Source of the DNA: an uncultured Clostridia bacterium
GTDB taxonomy: Bacteria > Bacillota > Clostridia > Christensenellales > Borkfalkiaceae
Reading direction: 5' to 3'
Assembly (NCBI GenBank): GCA_947624445.1
Contig: CANQKF010000011.1
Coordinates: 1-53,276 of the forward strand
Length of the DNA stretch: 53,276 bases
Made by a program: the position numbers and the translations under genes. Shown piece after piece: positions 8,169 to 16,105 of the stretch; the stretch's first letter is position 1, and each line of letters starts with the position of its first letter. The notes under the pieces are model-generated. The model was not told the DNA's origin. It did not search any database and saw only the letters and a list, made by a program, of their open reading frames with translations.

Positions 8169-10532
8169 TCAGTCCTCGATCACGGCGAGTTCCCGCAGCG
8201 CGCGGGTATACGCGATATATTTCTCGTTTTCCGTCATGCCCTTGTCGTAGACGGCGACGGTGGAGAACTCCAACCCCTTGCTCTCGTAGACGCTCATCAC
8301 GTTGATCTTGGTGCGGGAGACCTTGCCCATCGCCGAAAGGACGCGGTAGCCGCGCTTCTCGAAGCGGGGGAGGTACTCCTCCTTGGCGATGACCGCTTTG
8401 AGCCCCTGCTTATCGCGGAAAAACGCCGTCACGCTCCGCGGTTTCAGGCGCTTGACGGGCGCGCCGTGCAGCCCGATGGGCAGCATGGAGATCTCTGCGC
8501 CCGCGGAGACGAAATCGACGATCTCGTTGGTATTGCGGTAGTTCTGGTTGAGGGTGTAGACGGGCAGCCCGAGCTCCTCCCAATTCCCGATGCCCCGCCA
8601 CGGGGTGATGTTCTGCCTGAGATCGCCAAAGACGGCGAAGGCGGCGTCGCTGTGGATGCGGCGCAGCAGGGCGTATTCGCCCGCGGAGATATCCTGCCCT
8701 TCGTCGATAAAGACGAGCCCGTAGCGCGGCAGAAGTTTGCGCCCCGCGAGGGTGAGCACGAGCGATAGCGCATACCCGTCCGAGGGATAAACCCCCTGCA
8801 TGCCGTATTTCTTTTTGTATTTTTTGACGGTCTCGCGGTAGAGCCAGCGGGCGATATCCACCGCGCTCTTGCACTTCCCGAGCTCGGCGCAGCTGCCCGT
8901 GAGGCGGAGCACGCCGCAGAACTCCTTGAACAGCGCGAGCCCCTCCCCCATGCCTTGGATCCGCGCGGAGATCTTTCCTGCCTCGCGGAGGAGCTCCTCC
9001 CGCCGCCCGATGCGCTCGGCATAGGTGTAGATCTCCTGCGTGCCCTTGCGCGTGCGGTAGCGCCTGAGGTCGGCGATCTCCTTTTCGATCGTCCCCGAGA
9101 GGGCGGCAAGGTCCTCCGTCGCCTCCCCGAAGATCTGCTCGGCGCGGGAGGCCGCAAACTGCGCCGAACGGTAGAATTCGACGAACCCGCGGAAGAAGTC
9201 GTCGGGCGAGCGGACGCCCCCCTCGAGCACATAGCGCAAAAACTCCTCGACCTGCAAGAATGCGCTCATGAGGGCGCGGAAGGGCTTCGTGAAATAGAAC
9301 CCGCCCTCCTTGGCCTCTTTCATCTCCCCGAGCACGGCGCGGCGGATGCGCGTGGAGGCGTTTTTTATACATACGTACCCCTCCCTTCGCTTCGTGCAGG
9401 CCTCGAGGATGTCCCCCGCGATCTGCCTGCATTCGTCGCCCGTGAAGAGCCCGCAGATGCCGTCGTAGATCTTTGCGATGCGGCCGCGGACCTCCTCGGG
9501 GAAGCGGTCGGAATAGAGGAAGGAGAGGTATTCTTCGCGCTCCCGTTCGCCCGTGAGATGGGCGGCGAGGTCGATCCCCTCCCCCATCAGCGCGCGGAAG
9601 AAGTAATTCCGCAGGGTGACGGTGTAGACCTTTTGCAATTCGAGCACCTGCGAGAGGTCGTCAATGAAGTCGTTGAAGGAATCCGACGGCGTGATCACGA
9701 GCACATCGCGCGGGCGGAGCGCGTCGTTATTATACATGAGATAGGAGAGGCGGTGCAAGAGGATCATCGTCTTTCCGCTGCCCGCGCAGCCCTGCAACAC
9801 GAAGCTCTCGCGCTCGGGGCGGGTGATGATCTCGAACTGCTTCTCCTGGATCGTGCGGATGATGTCGCGGACGTGCACGTCGTCCTTGCGGCTGCGGATA
9901 ATGCTACGAAGATAGGGATCGAAGAGGATCTCCTCGTCCCTGCCCGCAATCTCTTCCCGCGTGAGGACGTCCCCCACCGAGAGGTATTCGTTGCGGAACT
10001 CCTGCAATTTCCCGTTCTTCACCGAGAGCGCGCGGCGCAGCACAGTGCGGTATTCGTATTCGTTGATGGCGAAATTGACGCGGCTCTTCTGGTAGTAGCG
10101 CACGGCGAGCGGCGCCCGCCAATCGACGATCTCGAGGTTGGGATCCCCCTTCTTGCCGATGTAGTAGACGTTGTAGCCCTCGATGTTGTCGATCGCGTCC
10201 ATGCGCGCGAAATAGGGCTCGGAGAAGAAACACTTGTAGCCCGCCATCTTCTTGGTGAGCGCGGCGATCTCGGCGTTCAGCGCGAGGATGGCGCGGTACT
10301 CCTCCGCGCCGTAGTTCTCGCGTGCGCGCAGCGCAGCGATCTCCTCCTTCGCCTCGGCGATGCGCCGCTGGTACTTCCCGAGATAGAATACCTTGAGCGC
10401 CACCAACACGGCGCGGATGTGCTCCTGCTCGTATGCGGTCTGTTCCGCTTCGTCGAGCAGGGAGAGATACCAACGCTTATCCGCATTCCGCTTGGTCTGC
10501 AAAATGCTTTTGATGGTTTCTTTCTCCTTCAT
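8169..10532 (-). CDS. helD: HelD-like UvrD/Rep-family ATPase
   Basis: A 787-residue superfamily 1 helicase-like protein of the HelD type, which in Bacillus binds RNA polymerase and recycles stalled or post-termination complexes. An N-terminal coiled-coil arm (about 30-100) precedes the ATPase core: Walker A GCAGSGKT (248-255), Walker B FIDEGQDIS, then NQNYRNTNEIVDF and VYESKGLEFSTVAVYD. The long N-terminal extension before Walker A is typical of HelD and is absent from UvrD and PcrA. A purine-rich GAGGGG precedes the start. It is first gene of the helD-LRR-HAD operon. No clean -35/-10 pair was found upstream, although TATGAT occurs about 25-30 bases before the start. Confidence 0.85.
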   Translation of the reverse strand: MKEKETIKSILQTKRNADKRWYLSLLDEAEQTAYEQEHIRAVLVALKVFYLGKYQRRIAEAKEEIAALRARENYGAEEYRAILALNAEIAALTKKMAGYKCFFSEPYFARMDAIDNIEGYNVYYIGKKGDPNLEIVDWRAPLAVRYYQKSRVNFAINEYEYRTVLRRALSVKNGKLQEFRNEYLSVGDVLTREEIAGRDEEILFDPYLRSIIRSRKDDVHVRDIIRTIQEKQFEIITRPERESFVLQGCAGSGKTMILLHRLSYLMYNNDALRPRDVLVITPSDSFNDFIDDLSQVLELQKVYTVTLRNYFFRALMGEGIDLAAHLTGEREREEYLSFLYSDRFPEEVRGRIAKIYDGICGLFTGDECRQIAGDILEACTKRREGYVCIKNASTRIRRAVLGEMKEAKEGGFYFTKPFRALMSAFLQVEEFLRYVLEGGVRSPDDFFRGFVEFYRSAQFAASRAEQIFGEATEDLAALSGTIEKEIADLRRYRTRKGTQEIYTYAERIGRREELLREAGKISARIQGMGEGLALFKEFCGVLRLTGSCAELGKCKSAVDIARWLYRETVKKYKKKYGMQGVYPSDGYALSLVLTLAGRKLLPRYGLVFIDEGQDISAGEYALLRRIHSDAAFAVFGDLRQNITPWRGIGNWEELGLPVYTLNQNYRNTNEIVDFVSAGAEISMLPIGLHGAPVKRLKPRSVTAFFRDKQGLKAVIAKEEYLPRFEKRGYRVLSAMGKVSRTKINVMSVYESKGLEFSTVAVYDKGMTENEKYIAYTRALRELAVIED

Positions 10533-10614
10533 CGGATGCCCCTCGTTACCCTATATCATAGCACAAATTTTCAAAAATGGTATAACTTTCGGAAATATTT
10601 TTCGAAATTTTATC

Positions 10615-10643
10615 AAAAAAACACACCGCAGCGGCGTGTTTTT
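10615..10643. terminator. Bidirectional terminator hairpin
   Basis: A CACaCCGC / GCGGcGTG hairpin is flanked by seven As on one side and five Ts on the other. On the minus strand it ends the SdpI-like gene (20 bases after its stop), with a run of seven Ts. Confidence 0.75.
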
Positions 10644-10662
10644 GCAAATATTGTATCATTTC

Positions 10663-11241
10663 TTAATTTTTCGCGACTGCTGCGGCGCATCCGGCGGCGA
10701 TTGCGACGCTTCCCGCGAGGATCGCGCAGGCGATCCAATCGAGCCGCATTGCCGGAAGGAAGCAAAAGACGACGGCGACGGCGGCGGAGAGCAGCCCCGC
10801 GAGGAGCAACGCGCTCCCGACGGCCCTGCGCCTGCCCTCGGTCTTGGCGCGGAGCACGGCGCCGAACACGGCGATCCACGCGCCCGCGGGAAAGGCGGTG
10901 AGGGCGGCATACGGGAAGATGACCGCTTCGCCGAACGCTGCGGGCTGGACGGCGATGCCGAAGAATGCCCAACCGGCGGCGGCGAACCCTGCGCCCGTCG
11001 CGGCGAGCGCGGCGAGGGCGGCGCATCTCCCCCGTTTGGCGCGCAATGCGACGGGGAAGAACGCGATCGCGAGAAAGGCGGTGACCGCGGGAAAGGCGAC
11101 GAGCGTCCACGGCGAACCGAGGCGGTCGACCGTCAGCCCCGCGAGATGCACGGGCACCGCGGCGGGCATGCACGATACGCCGATGAGGAACACGATCAGA
11201 TTTGCGACCGCAGCCGCGGCATAGAGCATAGAGATGAACAT
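10663..11241 (-). CDS. SdpI-family/DUF1648 membrane protein
   Basis: A 192-residue membrane protein with about six hydrophobic segments. The N-terminal part has the DUF1648-like sequence 'PAAVPVHLAGLTVDRLGSPW' between the first two segments, as in SdpI, the Bacillus immunity protein that also titrates its ArsR-type repressor SdpR at the membrane. The ATG at 11241 was chosen, 4 bases after the ArsR stop; a TTG 18 bases upstream would overlap that gene. There is no strong ribosome binding site, so translation is probably coupled. The SdpR/SdpI-like gene order supports the call; no toxin gene (sdpC) is present nearby, so the immunity function is unproven. Confidence 0.7.
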   Translation of the reverse strand: MFISMLYAAAAVANLIVFLIGVSCMPAAVPVHLAGLTVDRLGSPWTLVAFPAVTAFLAIAFFPVALRAKRGRCAALAALAATGAGFAAAGWAFFGIAVQPAAFGEAVIFPYAALTAFPAGAWIAVFGAVLRAKTEGRRRAVGSALLLAGLLSAAVAVVFCFLPAMRLDWIACAILAGSVAIAAGCAAAVAKN

Positions 11242-11245
11242 GGCG

Positions 11246-11503
11246 TTACCCGTTTGCAAATTCCGAAATGCCGAGGAGCAGCTTCCGGAAGATCTCCGTA
11301 TTGAGCGAATAGATGATGGTCTGCTTCCTGCGGCGGACGAGCACGAGCCCGCTCTCGCGCAGGACCGAAAGATGGTGCGAGACCGTCGCGGCGGAGAGTT
11401 CGAACTGATCGGCGATCTCCCCTGCGGTATACGGCCTCCCCTTCAAAAGGTCGAGGATCTCGCGGCGCGTCGGATCGGCGAGCCCGTCCCAAACATCTTT
11501 CAT
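11246..11503 (-). CDS. ArsR-family repressor, SdpR-like
   Basis: An 85-residue winged-helix regulator: DPTRREILDLLKGRPYTAGE is the usual N-terminal helix pair, and SAATVSHHLSVLRESGLV is the recognition helix followed by a wing (LVRRRKQTIIYSL). It has no cysteine pair for metal binding, which argues against an arsenic or cadmium sensor and fits the SdpR/autorepressor group. The start at 11503 follows AAGGAGAAGG. It is followed at 4 bases by an SdpI-like gene and preceded by a near-perfect promoter, so autoregulation of the two-gene operon is the natural inference. Confidence 0.85.
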   Translation of the reverse strand: MKDVWDGLADPTRREILDLLKGRPYTAGEIADQFELSAATVSHHLSVLRESGLVLVRRRKQTIIYSLNTEIFRKLLLGISEFANG

Positions 11504-11536
11504 AGCCTTCTCCTTTGTATTTCGACTTCTATCTAA

Positions 11537-11565
11537 ATAATAGCATATCGCTTGGATTTTGTCAA
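11537..11565 (-). promoter_or_regulatory. Sigma-A promoter of arsR-sdpI pair
   Basis: TTGACA (11560-11565 on the minus strand), a 17-base spacer and TATTAT (11537-11542). The AT-rich segment around the -10 box is the likely repressor binding region, though no clean dyad was identified. Confidence 0.85.
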
Positions 11566-11619
11566 CAATTTGCGGAAAATTCCCCAAATTTCTTTTTCTT
11601 TGCGCCCAAAAAACGCGCG

Positions 11620-11644
11620 AAAAATCCCCGCCCGAAGGCGGGGA
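11620..11644 (-). terminator. Rho-independent terminator, rubrerythrin
   Basis: The minus strand reads TCCCCGCC-TTCG-GGCGGGGA followed by TTTTTC, 14 bases after the rubrerythrin stop. Confidence 0.9.
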
Positions 11645-11658
11645 TAGGAAGATTTCGA

Positions 11659-12201
11659 TCAATAATTCTCGGCGTGGACTTCGAAATAGCTCTGCGGATG
11701 CGCGCACACGGGGCAGACCTCGGGCGCCTTGGTCCCGACGACGATATGCCCGCAGTTGCGGCACTCCCACACCTTGACTTCGCTCTTGGCAAAGACCTGC
11801 GCGGTCTCGAGGTTCTTCAAAAGCGCGCGGTAGCGCTCCTCATGCGCCTTCTCGATGGCGGCGACCATGCGGAACTTCGCGGCGAGCTCAACAAACCCCT
11901 CTGTCTCCGCCGTCTTGGCAAAGCCCTCATACATATCCGTCCACTCGTAGTTCTCGCCCTCGGCCGCCGCGGCAAGGTTGGCCTTCGTATCGCCGATGCC
12001 GCACAGCTCCTTCAGCCACAGCTTGGCGTGCTCCTTCTCGTTGTCGGCGGTTTTCAAAAACAGCGCCGCCATCTGCTCGTAGCCTTCCTTCTTCGCAACG
12101 GAGGCAAAATACGTGTACTTGTTGCGCGCCTGCGATTCGCCCGCAAAGGCCGCCTCGAGATTCTTCTCGGTCTGCGTGCCCGCATATTTGTTGTTTCCCA
12201 T
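11659..12201 (-). CDS. rbr: Rubrerythrin
   Basis: A 180-residue non-haem iron peroxidase that protects anaerobes from hydrogen peroxide. A four-helix ferritin-like domain with diiron ligands in [36 protein letters not shown] and EKAHEERY is followed by a C-terminal rubredoxin domain with CRNC and CPVC metal knuckles. The start MGNNKY at 12201 was chosen because GGAG lies 8 bases before it; the ATG two codons earlier is only 2 bases from that site. It is monocistronic, with its own promoter and terminator. Confidence 0.95.
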   Translation of the reverse strand: MGNNKYAGTQTEKNLEAAFAGESQARNKYTYFASVAKKEGYEQMAALFLKTADNEKEHAKLWLKELCGIGDTKANLAAAAEGENYEWTDMYEGFAKTAETEGFVELAAKFRMVAAIEKAHEERYRALLKNLETAQVFAKSEVKVWECRNCGHIVVGTKAPEVCPVCAHPQSYFEVHAENY

Positions 12202-12246
12202 TTCCATTTCTCCTTTGTCACGCAAGATCCCCTTTGTGACACGACC

Positions 12247-12275
12247 ATTATACCATGATTCACAGGCTGCGGCAA
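12247..12275 (-). promoter_or_regulatory. Sigma-A promoter of rubrerythrin
   Basis: TTGCCG (12270-12275 on the minus strand), a 17-base spacer and a perfect TATAAT (12247-12252). The transcript would start near 12240, about 40 bases before the start codon. Confidence 0.85.
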
Positions 12276-12295
12276 GCGGTATTAAGAATTTTGAA

Positions 12296-12329
12296 CGCCC
12301 GCCCGCCGAATGAATTCGGCGGGCGGGCG
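12296..12329. repeat. Perfect 16-bp inverted repeat
   Basis: CGCCCGCCCGCCGAAT and its exact complement are separated by only GA. There is no U-tract on either side, so this is probably a cruciform-type repeat and not a terminator. Confidence 0.7.
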
Positions 12330-12369
12330 AGACGAAACAGGGCGAGACAAAACAAGGCGAGACGAAGCA
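12325..12369. repeat. 15-bp tandem repeat, three copies
   Basis: Three head-to-tail copies of GGGCGAGACGAAACA with one to two changes each (12325-12339, 12340-12354, 12355-12369). It starts inside the preceding hairpin. No spacer structure, so not CRISPR. Confidence 0.8.
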
Positions 12370-12473
12370 GCGCTTCTTTCGGTTGGAACGCGCAAACGCG
12401 CAACGAAAAAGCGATGCGCCCCGCGCGCGGCTTTTTGTTTTCCTGTCATCCTGAACGAACGCACTCCACCCCC

Positions 12474-12602
12474 TGTCATCCTGAGCCGAAGCAGCGTTAC
12501 AAAGTTCGAAAGAGACCATCTTCGAAGGATCCCGAAGTACGAAGTCCGTTTCCAACATCGACCAGCGGGATTCTTCGGGGGCTACGCCCCCTCTGAATGA
12601 CA
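12474..12602. mobile_element. MITE-like element A, TGTCAT ends
   Basis: A 129-bp non-coding segment begins TGTCATCCTGAG and ends with the complement of TGTCATTCAGAG (10 of 12 terminal bases match). Inner half-sites GAAGGATCCC and GGGATTCTTC are also inverted. A further TGTCATCCTGAACG starts at 12444. The right half is repeated at 249-301. It encodes no transposase, so mobilisation, if any, would be in trans. A short palindromic repeat (REP-like) is the alternative. Confidence 0.6.
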
Positions 12603-12688
12603 CGGAGGACGGGGCGGGGGCGGTTTTGAATGCGCCCGCGCGAGAGGACAGGCGTTCCCCCCATCCGTTACGGCTATGCCTCATAAAT

Positions 12689-12820
12689 TGTCATGTCGAG
12701 CGTAGTCGAGACATCTCTACCTTATTTTAGATTTCTACTTCGCCTGCGGCTCGTGCCAACCTTAGTATTCAATAGAAGCCTCGGTTGGGACGACTTCGCT
12801 GCGCTTCGCTCGAAATGACA
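12689..12820. mobile_element. MITE-like element B, TGTCAT ends
   Basis: A 132-bp segment begins TGTCATGTCGAGCGTAG and ends with the complement of TGTCATTTCGAGCGAAG (15 of 17 bases match). An inner pair, GCCAACCTTAG and the GGTTGGGAC side, is also roughly inverted. Size and terminal hexamer agree with element A, although the interior differs. Confidence 0.6.
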
Positions 12821-12841
12821 GTTTGGTGTTCCCCCCCCCCA

Positions 12842-12897
12842 ATGGGGGTAGGGCTTGGGTTGTACATCATGCGACCTAGTTGGGGGTAGGGCTTGGG
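12842..12897. repeat. 17-bp direct repeat pair
   Basis: TGGGGGTAGGGCTTGGG occurs at 12843-12859 and 12881-12897, 38 bases apart. A related GATGGGGCTTGGG occurs near 224-236, close to the partial copy of element A. Confidence 0.7.
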
Positions 12898-12912
12898 ATA
12901 AGGTGAGCGTAT

Positions 12913-12945
12913 AAAAAGCCCCCGCACGAGTGATTCGGGCGGGGG
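12913..12945 (-). terminator. Rho-independent terminator (minus)
   Basis: The minus strand reads CCCCCGC, a 13-base loop, GCGGGGG and then CTTTTTATA. It is the second of two terminators after the glycosyltransferase gene. Confidence 0.75.
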
Positions 12946-13003
12946 ACGCTGTGGTTTATTTCAGTTTTGCCACGCGGAGAAAGGCGTATGGTAAAATATA
13001 CGC

Positions 13004-13028
13004 AAAAAAGAGAGCGCGGGGCTCTCTT
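13004..13028 (-). terminator. Rho-independent terminator, glf operon
   Basis: The minus strand reads AAGAGAGC, a five-base loop, GCTCTCTT and TTTTG, with six Ts in all. It lies 130 bases after the GT2 stop. No gene is seen between the two terminators. Confidence 0.8.
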
Positions 13029-13158
13029 GGCGGGGGATGTGGTCGATTATTCAAGTTCCGAAGCATCGGATGGCCGAGGCATGTCCGTGATCCGAAACGC
13101 GCTGCCCGATCGAAATGTATCTATATTGCAAACCGAATGTATCCATCTTGCGCGCCGA

Positions 13159-14184
13159 TCATCCGAGCCGTATGTGGCGGCAGAGGAAGCGATAGCCGCG
13201 CATGAGGTAGAAGCCGCGGAGCTTCCAGGGGAGAATGGTCGCCGTGAGCACGTAGGTGCCGAAGCGGATCTTGTTGCAGAGCTTTTTATCCTTCTCGGCG
13301 AAGTGCTGCCACAGCTCTTTGAAGCATTCCCGCCGCTCGGGAGTATCTTCCGCGCAGAGGAAGAGCTCGGTCGTCATCATGTAGTTGGCGAGCGCGTGGA
13401 TCATATACCGCCGCAGCCCCTTGGGGAACTGCATGATGTCCGCATAGGTCCAGCGGTCGATCATCTCGCGCATGACGCGCACCTGCTGCTCCCAACGTGC
13501 CACCATGTTGACGATATTCACCGATTGATCTGCCCGACCGATGAAGTAGCGGTAGAAGTCGATATCGAGATAGACGACCGACTTGGCGCAGGGCAACGGG
13601 TTGTAGGAGAAGATGTCGTCGACATAGAAGGTATGCTCGGGGAGCACGAGGCCGCTCTCGCGGAGCACTTTGGTGCGGAACACGAGCGCGTGCATGAGCA
13701 GCATGTGCGAAAAATGGAAACTCTTCACGTTCGACCAATCCGAGAGGGTCTCCGTGGGGAATTGCTTGCGGTATGCGCTGACGTAGCTCGTCTGGTCCGC
13801 CGCGTGTTCATAGACGTAATTGACGACGAACAGATCGGGCGCATTGCCCTTTTCCGCGCGCGTGCGGATGGCGGTAAGCAGCCGCTTGAAGGCGTCGCCG
13901 TCCACCCAATCGTCGGAATCGACGACTTTATAATACAGCCCGCAAGCGAGGCGCAAGCCCACGTTGACGCCCGAACCGTGGCCGCCGTTGGGCTTATCGA
14001 CGAGGCGGACGATCGAGGGATAGCGCAGGGCGTATTCCTTGGCGATGGAAAACGTATCGTCCGTGGAGCCGTCGTTGATGATGATGATCTCCACTTCTTC
14101 GCCGCCGGGAAGCAGGCTTTCGATACATTTGCGCATGTAGTCTTGGGAATTGTAACAGGGAACTGCAAAAGTAATGAGTTTCAT
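13159..14184 (-). CDS. GT2-family glycosyltransferase
   Basis: A 341-residue inverting GT-A glycosyltransferase. VPCYNSQDYMRKCIESL opens the fold, IIINDGSTDDTFSIA binds the nucleotide, and VVDSDDWVDGDAF carries the DxD metal site. The C-terminal 200 residues contain aromatic-rich helices and may lie on the membrane surface, with no clear spanning segment. It is the last gene of the glf operon and shares ATGA with the phosphatase gene. With UDP-galactopyranose mutase in the same operon, transfer of galactofuranose or another sugar onto a surface glycan is plausible, but donor and acceptor cannot be read from the sequence. The long frame upstream of the start is a shadow of the phosphatase gene. 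Confidence 0.85.
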   Translation of the reverse strand: MKLITFAVPCYNSQDYMRKCIESLLPGGEEVEIIIINDGSTDDTFSIAKEYALRYPSIVRLVDKPNGGHGSGVNVGLRLACGLYYKVVDSDDWVDGDAFKRLLTAIRTRAEKGNAPDLFVVNYVYEHAADQTSYVSAYRKQFPTETLSDWSNVKSFHFSHMLLMHALVFRTKVLRESGLVLPEHTFYVDDIFSYNPLPCAKSVVYLDIDFYRYFIGRADQSVNIVNMVARWEQQVRVMREMIDRWTYADIMQFPKGLRRYMIHALANYMMTTELFLCAEDTPERRECFKELWQHFAEKDKKLCNKIRFGTYVLTATILPWKLRGFYLMRGYRFLCRHIRLG

Positions 14185-14993
14185 AGCAAGTATTTTGTCC
14201 GTAAAAATGTAATGTCTTTTTCGGTCACGCCGAGTTCTTGTTGGCAGTAGCCGACGATGCCGCCGTAGCGTGCGTGCATTTCGTCGATGACGCTCTGCAG
14301 GTACTTTTTCTTGGTGCGCATGAGGGCGAGGAGGATGCGCTTCAAGTTGAGATTGAAGGGCACGAGCACGATCCCCAAACGGTTGAGAACATATTTGCGC
14401 CGCAGGTTGCGCCCCGAGCGCATGTAGTCCTCGAGAATGGTCTTTTCGTCGACGCCGAGCAGCGCCTCGACGAGCATCGCACAGATGCCCGCGCGGTCCT
14501 TGCCGCTCGCGCAGTGCCACAGGATGCATCCCGTTTCGTTGCGCACGAGCTGCAAAAATTGTTTGAGTTGGGCCTTGGACGTCTCGGAGAACAGGATACT
14601 GCGGTAGGTCTCGATCATGTAGCGGTCGATACTGCCGAATTCGCGGCGGATGCGCTCCCCCTCTCTCTGCACGCGGTCCCGCTCCTTTTCCACCGTCGAG
14701 AAGATGGAAAAATCCGAGGAGATCCCGAGCGCGGGGAAGCACAAGACGGGCAAATGCAGATATACGCACCCCCCGATCTCGCAATCGGGATCGGCGCACC
14801 GCTCGCTCTCGATGCGCAGATCGACGACCGTCGTGATCCCCAGCTCTTCGAGCGCGCGCACCGTGTCTGCGGGAAGCTTCGTGAGCTTCCCGCTGCGGAT
14901 GAGCTTGTGGGGGCGGATCGTCCTTCCGTTTGCCGCCCGCATGCCGCCGAGGTCGCGGGCGTTTGTCAGTTTTTTGTACTTCAGCCGTATCAT
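14181..14993 (-). CDS. Tyrosine-protein phosphatase family (Y_phosphatase3-like)
   Basis: A 270-residue cytosolic protein. NARDLGGMRAANGR near the N terminus and the P-loop HCASGKDRAGI (His160, Cys161, Arg167) are the signature of the Y_phosphatase3/IphP group of dual-specificity and lipid phosphatases. A general-acid Asp is expected upstream, but its exact residue cannot be fixed by eye. The ATG at 14993 opens the conserved N terminus; the longer frame upstream overlaps the GtrA-like gene. In the glf operon it could act on a tyrosine- or lipid-linked phosphate in glycan export, which is inference only. The ribosome binding site is weak. Confidence 0.8.
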   Translation of the reverse strand: MIRLKYKKLTNARDLGGMRAANGRTIRPHKLIRSGKLTKLPADTVRALEELGITTVVDLRIESERCADPDCEIGGCVYLHLPVLCFPALGISSDFSIFSTVEKERDRVQREGERIRREFGSIDRYMIETYRSILFSETSKAQLKQFLQLVRNETGCILWHCASGKDRAGICAMLVEALLGVDEKTILEDYMRSGRNLRRKYVLNRLGIVLVPFNLNLKRILLALMRTKKKYLQSVIDEMHARYGGIVGYCQQELGVTEKDITFLRTKYLL

Positions 14994-15037
14994 ACGCTCT
15001 TGCCGCACGAGCCGCGCAGCGTTGTTTTCCGCCCCGA

Positions 15038-16105
15038 TTATTTGACTTTGAGCCCGAGGCGCTCCATCACGCCGCGGTAGACGGCGAGCTTCTCGTCGCG
15101 CGTGTCGATGGACGCGCAGGCGGCGCAGTAACTGCTCTCCTCCCGTGCGCGCGCAAGATCCGCTTCCTTCTCGGCGCGGGCATAGGCGTCGATCTTCTTC
15201 GCGAGATTCCCCGCGTTCTGCTCCTTGGCGGATTCGAGGGCGCGGCGGGCCTCTTCGCACGCAGCTGCGGCCTCATTCTGTTCGTTGACGGAGGCGAAAT
15301 ACTTGAGGATCTTCGCGTTGCAGAGGGAGAGCGCCTGGTGATATTCCTTCTCCGAGTTGGAACGGTCCGCCTTATCCTGCGCGATCTTCAAGGCTTTCTC
15401 CGCCTTCGCAATCTTCTCCTTGGGCGCCTTCGCCGCAACGAGTTTTTCGTACTTCGCCTGCGCTTTCTTGAGCACCTTGTTGTTGTCGGGGAAGATGACG
15501 AGGAAGATGAAGAAGAAGATCACCATCGAGACGCCGCCGGTGAGCACCGTCTTGATGAGCCCCGTCACGGCGTCGGGCCAGCCCCAATGCACGAAGAACA
15601 CGTTGCAGATGCCCCAAATGGCGTTCACGAACACAGAGACGAGCACCCAGCCGATGAAATACCACATCGCCTGGTACCACGGATTGCCGTGGGAGCGGTA
15701 GGTGATATTCCGTTGCAGCGGGAAGTTGATGCACTGCGCCGTAAAGACGGCGAGCTCGAAGGCGATGAAGTAGCCGAGGCCCTGCACGTCGCCGAAGATC
15801 ATGTAGGGCTGTCCGCCCGCGGCGGGAACGGGCACATTGGGCCAGCCCCAGGCGCCCGTGTTCAGCCCCGCAAAGGCGTAGGGCAGGAAGGTCATGACGA
15901 CATATTGCCAGATCGTGACGCCCTCCGAGAACACGATGAAGAAGAACACCATGTAGATGATGTTGGAAAGCGTGGGATGTTTATCCGCAAAGCCGTACCA
16001 TGCGGAGAGCCATCCTCTCCAGATCTTCTGGAAGAATGCGACGAACGCATTTTTCGAATACGGCTTGAGCTGCGCGCGCAGTTCCTGTTCGCTGAAACGC
16101 GTCAT
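15038..16105 (-). CDS. GtrA-like membrane protein with coiled-coil tail
   Basis: A 355-residue membrane protein. Residues about 45-215 hold four to five hydrophobic segments with NFPLQRNITYRSHGN, which resembles the LQR-xxxFR segment of GtrA-family proteins that help move lipid-linked sugars across the membrane. Residues about 215-345 form a charged, alanine-rich coiled coil of cytosolic type with a C-terminal pair of cysteines (YCAAC), an unusual addition since GtrA proteins are normally about 120-150 residues. It overlaps the GH3 gene (ATGA). A flippase-assisting role within the glf operon is inferred. Confidence 0.65.
   Translation of the reverse strand: MTRFSEQELRAQLKPYSKNAFVAFFQKIWRGWLSAWYGFADKHPTLSNIIYMVFFFIVFSEGVTIWQYVVMTFLPYAFAGLNTGAWGWPNVPVPAAGGQPYMIFGDVQGLGYFIAFELAVFTAQCINFPLQRNITYRSHGNPWYQAMWYFIGWVLVSVFVNAIWGICNVFFVHWGWPDAVTGLIKTVLTGGVSMVIFFFIFLVIFPDNNKVLKKAQAKYEKLVAAKAPKEKIAKAEKALKIAQDKADRSNSEKEYHQALSLCNAKILKYFASVNEQNEAAAACEEARRALESAKEQNAGNLAKKIDAYARAEKEADLARAREESSYCAACASIDTRDEKLAVYRGVMERLGLKVK

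Larger units (their letters stand above)
12202..13158. other. 957-bp gap made of repeats
   Basis: No credible gene is present. From left to right it holds the rubrerythrin promoter, a perfect 16-bp hairpin, a 15-bp triple tandem repeat, two ~130-bp TGTCAT-bounded elements, a run of ten Cs (12831-12840), a 17-bp direct repeat pair and two minus-strand terminators. The open frames crossing it (for example 12310-12600 and 12930-13205) cover these repeats and have no family resemblance. Confidence 0.7.

Noticed and set aside
12325-12369. CRISPR-like repeat
   Set aside because: Three copies of 15 bp lie head to tail without spacers, and no cas gene is in the window. The collagen gene's repeats are coding.
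12930-14250. Plus-strand frames across 12.9-14.25 kb
   Set aside because: They cover two minus-strand terminators and lie opposite a clear GT2 gene with a DxD motif. No ribosome binding site or family resemblance.
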